Source: Myxococcales bacterium (GTDB taxonomy: Bacteria > Myxococcota > Myxococcia > Myxococcales > Anaeromyxobacteraceae). Taken from it: a stretch of 33,803 nt of DNA. The DNA lies in the NCBI GenBank assembly GCA_021806645.1, contig JAJZQX010000024.1, forward strand, positions 1 through 33,803, written 5' to 3'. Positions 15,846-23,258 of the stretch are shown in pieces; position 1 is the stretch's first letter, and each line of letters opens with the position of its first letter. The notes beneath the pieces were generated by a model. It was not told the DNA's origin. It made no database searches and saw only the letters and a program-made list of their open reading frames with translations. Made by a program: the position numbers and the translations under genes.

Positions 15846-16520
15846 ATGGCGGTGCTGGTCGTCGAGGATGAGCGACGGGTTCGCTCCTTCATCGAGCGGG
15901 GGCTCGAGGAGGAGGGCTATGCCGTGAAGGGCTGCGCCGAGGGGCTCGCCGCGGACGAGGCGCTGGCGTCGGGCGGAATCGAGGCGGTCCTCCTCGACTG
16001 GATGCTGCCCGGCACGCCGGGGATCGAGCTGCTGCGCCGGTGGCGCGACCGGGACGAGGTCACCCCGGTGATCATGCTGACCGCCCGCGACGCCGTCGAG
16101 GACCGCGTGGCCGCGCTCAACGCCGGAGCCGACGACTACCTGGTGAAGCCCTTCGCCTTCGACGAGCTCGTCGCCCGCCTCCGCGCGGTGCTTCGCAGGG
16201 CCGGCGGGCGCGCCAGCCCCACGCTGGCCTTCGACGACCTGGTCCTCGACCCCGTAGCCCATCGGGTCACCCGCGGCGGCCGGCCCATCCGGCTGACGGC
16301 GCGCGAGTTCGCGCTGCTGCAGTTCCTGCTGGAGCATGCGGGGGAGGTGGTGACGCGCACCCGGATCGTCGAGGCGGTCTGGGAGCACGACTTCGACACC
16401 TTCTCCAACGTGGTCGAGGTCTACGTCCGCTACCTGCGGGTCAAGGTGGACCAGCCCTTCGGGAAACCGCTGATCCACACCATCCGCGGGGTTGGGTACC
16501 AGCTGGGGCTCCCGCCGTGA
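15846..16520 (+). CDS. OmpR-family response regulator (CusR/CopR-like)
   Basis: 224 aa. Receiver domain 1-115 with acidic pocket (VVEDERR), phosphorylation site Asp51 in LLDWMLPG, Thr in MLTARD and Lys in LVKPFAFDEL. The C-terminal winged helix (about 125-222) shows LTAREFALLQFLLEHAGEVV, NVVEVYVRYLRVKVD and HTIRGVGYQL. It should bind tandem direct repeats such as those at 15770-15798. Its stop overlaps the GTG of the kinase gene (GTGA). Divergent from the RND operon, which it probably controls; the CusR-like label rests on overall likeness, not on a metal-specific feature. Confidence 0.92.
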   Translation: MAVLVVEDERRVRSFIERGLEEEGYAVKGCAEGLAADEALASGGIEAVLLDWMLPGTPGIELLRRWRDRDEVTPVIMLTARDAVEDRVAALNAGADDYLVKPFAFDELVARLRAVLRRAGGRASPTLAFDDLVLDPVAHRVTRGGRPIRLTAREFALLQFLLEHAGEVVTRTRIVEAVWEHDFDTFSNVVEVYVRYLRVKVDQPFGKPLIHTIRGVGYQLGLPP

Positions 16521-17602
16521 CCTGGCTCCGGACCGTGAGGGCGCGCACCGCGGCCGCGTTCGCGGGGGCCGTGCTCGCCTCCATGCTGGTGTTCGCCGGC
16601 ACCGCCGGCGCGGTGCTCTTCCTGGATGAGCGCCGGGAGGCCGCCGGCCGGCATGAAGCGGGTGTCTCCTCGCCGGCCGGGCTTGACGGCGAGGAATTCG
16701 GCCTGGTCGTCAAGGTGGCGGCGGCCATGCTGGTCGCCGCGCCGCTGACGGTGGCCGGCGCGGCCCTGCTAGGCCTCTGGCTCTCTGGACGGGCGCTCGA
16801 GCCGATGCGCGAAGCGGCCAGGCGGGCGGTGGCGGCCCGGGCCGGCTCGGGGGCGCTCGAGCTGCCGGTGCGCGGCCTCGGTGACGAGTGGGACGCGCTC
16901 GCCACCGTGACCAACGAGCTCCTCGCCGACCAGCGCCGCTCCGCGGAACGGGCCAGCGCCTTCGGCGCCAACGCCGCCCATGAGCTCCGCACGCCCCTCA
17001 CGGCCATGCTCGGCGAGGTGCAGGTGGCCCTGCGGAGGGAGCGGACGCCCGAGGCGTACCGCGAGGTGCTCCGCAAGACTGAGGACGAGGTGCTTCGGCT
17101 CACCAGCCTCGTCGAGAGGCTCCTGACGCTGGCCCGCGCCGACGCCGGGAACCTGCATGCCGAGGCCACGCCCTTCGACCTGGCCGAGGCCGCCCGCCAG
17201 GCCGCCCAGCGGGCGCTCGCGGCCGCGCCCGAGCGCCATGCCCGGCTCACGGTCAGGGCCACCTCGGCGATGGCGCTGGGGGACCACGTCCTCACGGGCC
17301 GCGTGCTCGACAACCTCATCGACAACGCGTTGAAGCACGGCCGGGGCGCCGTCGAGGTCCTGGTGGAACCACGAGGAGCGACGGCTCGCGTCTCCGTGAC
17401 GGACCAGGGCGGGGGCCTGCCCAGCGCGGTGCGCGCCCGGCTCTTCGAGCGGTTCAACCGGCAGCCAGGACCCGTCGAGGGCTTCGGCCTCGGCCTGGCG
17501 ATCGCGCGCGCGCTGGCCGAGGCCGAGGGCGGCCGGCTGTCTCTCTCCGAGGGGGGAGACGCGGGAGCATGCTTCGTTCTGGAGTTGCCTGCCGCCGGAT
17601 AG
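16517..17602 (+). CDS. Sensor histidine kinase partner of the response regulator
   Basis: 361 aa, short for the class. Two membrane segments (about 13-36 and 69-92) enclose a small periplasmic loop of about 30 residues. A HAMP-like linker (LEPMREAARRAVAARAGSG) follows. The HisKA box AAHELRTPLTAM has the phospho-acceptor His155, and the ATPase domain has N-box DNLIDNALKHG, G1 DQGGGLP and G2 FGLGLAIARALAEAEGG. The tiny sensing loop lacks the Met/His clusters of copper or silver sensors such as CusS, so the signal cannot be named. The GTG start overlaps the regulator stop, so they are one operon. Confidence 0.9.
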   Translation: MTWLRTVRARTAAAFAGAVLASMLVFAGTAGAVLFLDERREAAGRHEAGVSSPAGLDGEEFGLVVKVAAAMLVAAPLTVAGAALLGLWLSGRALEPMREAARRAVAARAGSGALELPVRGLGDEWDALATVTNELLADQRRSAERASAFGANAAHELRTPLTAMLGEVQVALRRERTPEAYREVLRKTEDEVLRLTSLVERLLTLARADAGNLHAEATPFDLAEAARQAAQRALAAAPERHARLTVRATSAMALGDHVLTGRVLDNLIDNALKHGRGAVEVLVEPRGATARVSVTDQGGGLPSAVRARLFERFNRQPGPVEGFGLGLAIARALAEAEGGRLSLSEGGDAGACFVLELPAAG

Positions 17603-17773
17603 TCGCAGCTCGTTGGCGGGGCCCTGGTGGCGCTTTCGACCGCAGGGCTGCAAGGACCGGTCCAGGGCTCGCGGAGTCCAAGAGGATGCCGCTCGAGAGC
17701 CGGCGGTGACCGGGAGCCTCCCGGGCGTTAGGAGAGCTGGCGGGTCGGCGCGGCACGAAAGGCGGGCGCGAGC

Positions 17774-18556
17774 GTGGAGATATCCATCCAGGGGAAGCGG
17801 GCGCTGGTGACCGGGGCCAACTCCGGGATCGGCGCGAGCATCGCGACCGGCCTCGCGGCGGCCGGGGCCCGGGTCTGCGTCAACTACGTCGTCGCCCCAG
17901 AGGCGGCCGAGCTGGTCGTGGCGGGGATCCGCCAGGCTGGCGGGGAGGCCATGGCCCTCCAGGCCGACGTCTCGGACGCAGCCCAGGTCGGCCGCATGTT
18001 CGCGGCCGTCGACCAGGCCTGGGGCGGGATCGACGCCCTGGTGAACAACGCCGGCGTCGACGGCCCGCGAGCGCGGGCGTGGGAGGCCGAGCCGGAGGCC
18101 TGGGAGCGGGTGCTCCGCATCAACCTCGTGGGCGGGTTCCTCTGCGCGCGGGAGGCCTTGAAGCGCATGGTCGCGCAGCGCGGCGGGGTGATCCTCAACC
18201 TGACCTCCGTCCACGAGAAGATCGCGTGGAGCGGCTACAGCGCCTACACGGCGGCCAAGGCGGGCCTCTCGATGTTGACCAAGACCATGGCCCAGGAGGC
18301 CGCGCCCTTCGGCGTGCGCGTGCTCTCCCTGGCGCCCGGCGCCGTCCGGACGCCCATCAACCGCCCGGTCTGGAGCGACGCGGCGAGCCTGGCGGACCTG
18401 CTCACCAAGATCCCCCTGGGCCGGATGGGCGAGCCCGAGGAGATCGCCCGGGTGGCGACCTTCCTGGTCTCCGACGCGGCCTCCTACCTCACCGGCAGCA
18501 CCGTCTACGTGGACGGCGCCATGACCGACTACCCCGACTTCGCCCACGGCGGATAG
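17774..18556 (+). CDS. Short-chain dehydrogenase/reductase (glucose 1-dehydrogenase-like)
   Basis: 260 aa, classical SDR length. The cofactor loop is TGANSGIG (about residues 14-21), the NNAG motif follows in LVNNAGVDG, and the active site reads Ser in LNLTSVHEK with Tyr and Lys in YSAYTAAKAG. The C-terminal LTGSTVYVDGAMTDYPDF is typical of glucose 1-dehydrogenase-like SDRs, but the substrate cannot be fixed from sequence alone. It starts at a GTG with only a weak ribosome site. The stop is 8 nt before the GH15 gene, so the two probably form an operon linking glucan hydrolysis and sugar oxidation (inference). Confidence 0.9.
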   Translation: MEISIQGKRALVTGANSGIGASIATGLAAAGARVCVNYVVAPEAAELVVAGIRQAGGEAMALQADVSDAAQVGRMFAAVDQAWGGIDALVNNAGVDGPRARAWEAEPEAWERVLRINLVGGFLCAREALKRMVAQRGGVILNLTSVHEKIAWSGYSAYTAAKAGLSMLTKTMAQEAAPFGVRVLSLAPGAVRTPINRPVWSDAASLADLLTKIPLGRMGEPEEIARVATFLVSDAASYLTGSTVYVDGAMTDYPDFAHGG

Positions 18557-18564
18557 GAACCACC

Positions 18565-20931
18565 ATGGATGAGCGCTCCGCGCCAGGCTGGCCTGGAATC
18601 CCCGCGCGCTGGACCTCGGCGAACAAGAGCGGCGTCGGCACCGCGCTCGACGGGAGCGCCATCTGGTTCACCGCCTCGCACGGGATCCTCAACGAGGTCT
18701 ACGCGCCACGCATGGACCAGGCCGCGACGCGCGACCTGGGGCTGGTGGTTACGGCGCCAGGCGGCTTCTTCTCGGAAGAGAAGCGCCACGCCAGCCATGA
18801 GGTCACCAGCCCGACTCCGGGAGTTCCCGCTTACCGGCTCACCAACACCTGCACCCAGGGCCGGTACCGGATCGAGAAGGAGATCATCACCGACCCGGGG
18901 CGGCCCGTCGTCCTGCAGCGGATCCGCTTCACGCCGCTGCGGGGGCGGCTCGAGGACTACCGGGTCTTCGCCCTCCTGGCACCGCACCTCGACAACCACG
19001 GGGCGGGGAACACCGGCTTGGTGGGAGCGTACAAGGGGGTCCCGGCGCTGTTCGCGTCGCGCGGGGGTCACGCCCTGTGCCTCATGAGCAGCACCGGCTT
19101 CCGGGCGCGCTCCGCCGGCTTCGTCGGCACGTCGGACGGGTGGCAGGAGCTCATGCGCCACGGGGAACTCCGGGATCGCTTCGCCGGCGCCCAGGACGGC
19201 AACGTGGCGCTGACCGGGGAGCTGGAGACCAGCGGCGGGGAGCTGGTCCTCGCGCTCGGCTACGGCCGCAGCCTCGAGGAGGCGGCGCACCAGGCCCGGG
19301 CCGCGCTCGCCGAGGGCTTCGACGGGCAACTGGACGCCTACACCAGGCCCTGGAAGCGCTGGCAGGCGGGTCTCTGGCAGGCGCCCGAGCGGCCGCTGTT
19401 CGCCACCAGCGCCATGGTGGTGAAGGTCCATCAGTCGAAGCACGTTCCCGGAGCCATCCTGGCGAGCCTGGCGGTGCCGTGGGGCTTCTCCAAGGGCGAC
19501 GGCGATCTCGGCGGGTACCACCTCGTCTGGCCCCGCGACATGGTCGAGGCGGCCGGGGGCCTGCTCGCGGCCGGAGCCAAGACGGAGGCTCGGGAGGCCC
19601 TCGTCTACCTCGAGGCGACCCAGGAGGACGACGGTCACTGGCCGCAGAACATGTGGACCGAGGGCCGTCCCTACTGGCGGGGCGTGCAGATGGACGAGAC
19701 CGCCCTGCCAATCCTCCTCGTCGACCTGGCGCGACGCCATGGGGCGCTGCGGGAGCGGGACCTCTCGGCGCGTGGCTTCTGGCCCATGGTCAGGCGGGCG
19801 GCCTCGTACCTGGTGCGGAACGGCCCGGTCACCCAGCAGGATCGCTGGGAGGAGGACGGCGGGTACACGCCCTTCACCCTGGCGGCGGAGATCGCGGCGC
19901 TGCTCGCGGCCGCCGACCTGGCGGAGCTGGCCGGGGAGCCCGGGCTCGCCCCGTACCTGCGCGAGACCGCCGACGCCTGGAACGACCGGATCGAGCGCTG
20001 GCTCTACGTGCGAGGGACCGCCCTCGCCCGTCGAACCGGAGTGGACGGCTACTACGTTCGCATCGCGCCGGCGGACGTCGAGGACGGAGACCAGGCGGTG
20101 GCGCTCAAGAACCGCCCGCTCGACGAGGCCGTGGGCCGGTCGGACGCCATCGTCAGCACCGACGCGCTGGCCCTGGTCCGGTTCGGGCTGCGATCCGCGG
20201 ACGATCCCCGGATGAGGAACACGGTCCGGGCCATCGACGCGCTGCTCCGGGTCGAGACGCCCGCCGGCCCGTCCTGGCATCGGTACAACGGCGACGGCTA
20301 CGGCGAGCACGAGGATGGCCGCCCCTTCGACGGCACCGGCGTCGGCCGGGCCTGGCCCTTGCTCACGGGTGAGCGGGCTCTCCACGCCCTCGCCGGCGGA
20401 GACCGGGCGGAGGCCGCGCGGCTCCTCGCCACCATGGAGGCCCTCGCCGGGGACGGCGGTCTCCTGCCCGAGCAGACCTGGGACTCCGGAGACATCCCGG
20501 AGCGAGAACTCTTCCTTGGCCGTCCGGCGGGCTCGGCCATGCCACTGGTCTGGGCCCACGCCGAGCACCTCAAGCTGGTGCGCTCGCTGGCGGATGGCGC
20601 GGTCTTCGACACGCCGCCGCAGACCCTGGAACGTTACGTGAAGGGGAGCGCGCCGTCGAAGCACGTGCCTTGGCGTTTCAACCACAAGATCCGCGAGCTG
20701 CCGGCCGGCCGGACCCTTCGCCTGGAGACCCTGGCGGCGGCCGTCGTCCACTGGAGCGCGGATGGCTGGAGGACGGTCCGGGACCTGCCGACACGCGCCA
20801 CCGGGCTCGGCGTGCACCTCGCGGACCTGCCCACGGAGGTGCTCGCCACGGGTTCCGTGGTCCAGTTCACCTTCTACTGGCCAGGCGACGGGAGCTGGGA
20901 GGGAGCCGACTTCTCGGTGAAGATCCCGTAG
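18565..20931 (+). CDS. GH15 glucoamylase-like glycoside hydrolase
   Basis: 788 aa, the length of bacterial glucoamylases with an N-terminal beta-sandwich (about 1-270) and a catalytic (alpha/alpha)6 barrel (about 290-690), plus a small C-terminal domain. It releases glucose from alpha-glucan ends. Conserved stretches are GGYHLVWPRDMVEAAGGLLA, GHWPQNMWTEGRPYW and QMDETALPI. The likely general acid is Glu429 or Glu430 in DRWEEDGGYTPFTLAAE, and the general base Glu636 in GGLLPEQTWDSGD. No signal peptide is visible, so the enzyme may be cytoplasmic and act on stored glycogen or maltodextrin. The last 58 nt overlap the convergent MIP channel gene. Confidence 0.93.
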   Translation: MDERSAPGWPGIPARWTSANKSGVGTALDGSAIWFTASHGILNEVYAPRMDQAATRDLGLVVTAPGGFFSEEKRHASHEVTSPTPGVPAYRLTNTCTQGRYRIEKEIITDPGRPVVLQRIRFTPLRGRLEDYRVFALLAPHLDNHGAGNTGLVGAYKGVPALFASRGGHALCLMSSTGFRARSAGFVGTSDGWQELMRHGELRDRFAGAQDGNVALTGELETSGGELVLALGYGRSLEEAAHQARAALAEGFDGQLDAYTRPWKRWQAGLWQAPERPLFATSAMVVKVHQSKHVPGAILASLAVPWGFSKGDGDLGGYHLVWPRDMVEAAGGLLAAGAKTEAREALVYLEATQEDDGHWPQNMWTEGRPYWRGVQMDETALPILLVDLARRHGALRERDLSARGFWPMVRRAASYLVRNGPVTQQDRWEEDGGYTPFTLAAEIAALLAAADLAELAGEPGLAPYLRETADAWNDRIERWLYVRGTALARRTGVDGYYVRIAPADVEDGDQAVALKNRPLDEAVGRSDAIVSTDALALVRFGLRSADDPRMRNTVRAIDALLRVETPAGPSWHRYNGDGYGEHEDGRPFDGTGVGRAWPLLTGERALHALAGGDRAEAARLLATMEALAGDGGLLPEQTWDSGDIPERELFLGRPAGSAMPLVWAHAEHLKLVRSLADGAVFDTPPQTLERYVKGSAPSKHVPWRFNHKIRELPAGRTLRLETLAAAVVHWSADGWRTVRDLPTRATGLGVHLADLPTEVLATGSVVQFTFYWPGDGSWEGADFSVKIP

Positions 20932-21728
20932 GCGTCGTGGCCGAAGTGGAACACCTTGGCCACGCGGATCTCGAGCGTGCGAGCCCATGGCAGGGCTCGC
21001 CGGAGGCCGACCGCCGCCAGCGTCCCGGCGAGCGGACCGACCAGGTAGATCCACCAGCCGCCCAGGTCGCCGCTGACGAGCCCAGGGCCGAGGGTCCGCG
21101 CCGGGTTCGTGCTGGTGCCGGAGAGCGGCGCCTCGACCCAGACCAGGAGCGCATAGAGGAACGGGAAGAGCGCGGGCGTGAAGCCCCGCAGGCGTCGATG
21201 GCCGAGGAAGAGGAAGAGGCCGGCGACGAGGCAGAAGGTGGCGCCGGCCTCGCCAAGCACCGCGGCCCACGGTCCGGCCGGGCCGGGGACGGTCGCCCCG
21301 TAGGCGACGCTCGCGCCCGTCGCCCCCCAGAGCCGCAGCGGCAAGGCGCCGAGCACGCCTCCGGCCAGCTGGGCGACCAGGTAACCGAGCGCCACGCCCG
21401 CGGCCATCCGGCCCTCGAGCCAGAAGGCCAGCGTCACCATCGGGTTGAGGTGCGCGCCGCTGACCTTCCCCACGTGGGACACCGCGATGAGCGCGCCCAC
21501 GCCTCCGAAGCAGAAGCCGGTGACGGCCCTGCGGGCCGGGGCGTCCGGCAAGAGGGCCGGGACGGGGCTCGACGAACCGAAGGCCAGGATCACCAGGGAG
21601 CAGCCGACGCCGACGAGGATGGCCGTCCCCACGAGCTCCCACCACCAGAGCGGCCAGGCTCTCATCGCCGAGCCCGCGGGGCCTCCGGAGGCTGGGCCGG
21701 CATCGGCGGCACGTGGCATGAGGGCCAT
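20874..21728 (-). CDS. MIP/aquaporin-family channel with atypical first NPA box
   Basis: 284 aa with six hydrophobic helices. The first half-helix motif is SGAHLNPMVTLAFW, where the usual NPA is NPM; the second is SGTSTNPARTLGPGLVSG with a standard NPA followed by Arg. Water or small neutral solute transport across the inner membrane is expected from the family. The start at 21728 is uncertain; an internal ATG at 21665, directly before MRAWPLWWWELVG, would give a more usual N-terminus. The hydrophilic C-terminal tail of about 25 residues (FHFGHDAYGIFTEKSAP) is encoded antisense to the end of the glucoamylase gene. Confidence 0.85.
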   Translation of the reverse strand: MALMPRAADAGPASGGPAGSAMRAWPLWWWELVGTAILVGVGCSLVILAFGSSSPVPALLPDAPARRAVTGFCFGGVGALIAVSHVGKVSGAHLNPMVTLAFWLEGRMAAGVALGYLVAQLAGGVLGALPLRLWGATGASVAYGATVPGPAGPWAAVLGEAGATFCLVAGLFLFLGHRRLRGFTPALFPFLYALLVWVEAPLSGTSTNPARTLGPGLVSGDLGGWWIYLVGPLAGTLAAVGLRRALPWARTLEIRVAKVFHFGHDAYGIFTEKSAPSQLPSPGQ

Positions 21729-22040
21729 TCTCGTCGAAGTCGTGACGCCGCGTCAGGCGGGACTCGTGCCCGTCCTCCAGGCACGCGCCCCTCCCAGGAC
21801 GCGGGCGCGACGCATGCCAGGGTCGCGTCCCTGAACGGGTCGCGAACGCTCGCGAACACCGGCGCCGGTGCAGGCTCTCCTCCGGATCCCAGGCAGTTCG
21901 GCAGGTTGCATGGACCGGGCCGCGGCACGGCGGCTGTATACAGATCCTGGGCCCGCACCCACCAGGGAGGCACGGCCACCCAGCTGACCGGCGCTCGACA
22001 TGCAGGACTTGCCGGGCCTCGCAGGCGTTCCGGAGTCCTC
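21729..22040. other. Divergent intergenic region with a CTGTATACAG palindrome
   Basis: No gene is supported. It should carry promoters for the MIP channel gene (minus) and the AI-2E operon (plus). A 10-bp perfect palindrome CTGTATACAG lies at 21934-21943 and stands out as AT-rich in this GC-rich DNA; its TATACA could also serve as a -10 box, with TTGCAT at 21906 too far away (25 nt) to be its -35. Nothing else was recognised. Confidence 0.45.
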
Positions 22041-23258
22041 GTGAAGACGCCCGCGCAAGAAAAGGCCACCGTCCGCTTCGAGATCGCGCCCCGGACCTTC
22101 GCCTGGATCCTGGCGATGCTCGCGGGCCTCTGGCTGCTCAGCCAGCTCTGGGTGATCGTGCTGCTGGTGGTGGTGGCCCTGATCTTCGCGGGAACCTTCA
22201 ATCCCATGGTCGAGTGGATGGGGGAGCACGGGCTCAAGCGCACCCCGGCGCTGGTCCTGCTCTTCCTCGGGTCGGTCGTGGCCGCCTCCCTGCTCCTCTT
22301 CCTGACCGTGCCACCGCTGCTCGAGCAGCTCGCCAGGATCGCGCGCGGCGCGCCGGCCGCGCGCGAGGAGCTGATCGCGCTGCTCGAGAAGCGGAGCTTC
22401 ACGCTGCCGCTCGCCCAAGCCGTGCGGAACGCCGGGCTGGAGCAGACCTTCGACCGGGTCCAGACCTACCTGCTCGGTTACTCGTCCCAGGCCGTGCTGG
22501 TGGTCGGCTACTTCGTGTCCACGGTGGTCCTCTCCTTCTACTTCCTCGCGGACGGCAAGCGCACCCAGGGGGCACTCTACGCCGTGGTGCCGCGCGGCTA
22601 CCACATGAGGCTGGCGCGGATCATCCACAACATGGAGACGATCGTCGGCGGCTACATGCGCGGCCAGATCATCACCTCGGTGGCTATCGGGGCGTTCACC
22701 TTCCTGCTCCTGCTCGTCTGCCAGGTCCCCAACGCCTTGTCCCTCGCCCTGTTCGCGGCGCTGACCGACGTGATCCCCTTCGTCGGGGGATTGCTGGCCG
22801 CCGCCCCCGCCGTCCTCTCCGCGCTCGACCGCGGCGTGCCGCTGGCGGCCGTGGTGGCGGTCTCCATGTTCCTCTACATGGAGTTCGAGAGCCGGGTCCT
22901 GGTTCCCAAGGTCTACGGGCACGTGCTGCGGCTCTCGCCCTCCGCGGTCGTCCTGGCGCTGCTGGCCGGCGGCATCCTGCTGGGCGTGATGGGGGCGCTG
23001 CTGGCCCTGCCCATCGCGGCGGGCCTGCAGATGATCCTGGAGGAGCTGCGTGTGGAGATGCCCGGCGACGACAGCGACGATCGCACGGCGCGCGCCCGGA
23101 ACGCCAAGACCGAGGCCACCTACGAGCGGATGAGCGCGGGGGCGACCGCCCCGGAGGCGGGGCTGATCGCCAGGGACCTGGCCCACGACCTCCGGGACGC
23201 CGACGCCGAGCAAGCGGCCCGGGATGCGAAGGCGGCGGAGAAGGGAACGACCCCATGA
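22041..23258 (+). CDS. AI-2E family (PerM-like) membrane protein
   Basis: 405 aa. About seven or eight hydrophobic helices in the AI-2E/PerM arrangement: two close N-terminal helices (WILAMLAGLWLLSQL, VIVLLVVVALIFAGTF), a helix after a short loop, a long soluble region (about 95-155), then helices with the family motifs YFLADGKR, GYMRGQI and DVIPFVGGLLAAAPAVL. The C-terminal 65 residues are hydrophilic and Asp/Ala-rich, longer than usual. Members move small molecules or sodium/protons; the substrate is unknown here. The GTG at 22041 is the only start just before the first helix. The stop overlaps the start of the hybrid kinase (ATGA). Confidence 0.88.
   Translation: MKTPAQEKATVRFEIAPRTFAWILAMLAGLWLLSQLWVIVLLVVVALIFAGTFNPMVEWMGEHGLKRTPALVLLFLGSVVAASLLLFLTVPPLLEQLARIARGAPAAREELIALLEKRSFTLPLAQAVRNAGLEQTFDRVQTYLLGYSSQAVLVVGYFVSTVVLSFYFLADGKRTQGALYAVVPRGYHMRLARIIHNMETIVGGYMRGQIITSVAIGAFTFLLLLVCQVPNALSLALFAALTDVIPFVGGLLAAAPAVLSALDRGVPLAAVVAVSMFLYMEFESRVLVPKVYGHVLRLSPSAVVLALLAGGILLGVMGALLALPIAAGLQMILEELRVEMPGDDSDDRTARARNAKTEATYERMSAGATAPEAGLIARDLAHDLRDADAEQAARDAKAAEKGTTP

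Noticed and set aside
18529-21645. 1038-codon minus frame opposite the glucoamylase gene
   Set aside because: Composition is Arg/Gly/Pro-rich without domains, and the plus strand has a full GH15 enzyme with catalytic residues. It is a third-position GC artefact.
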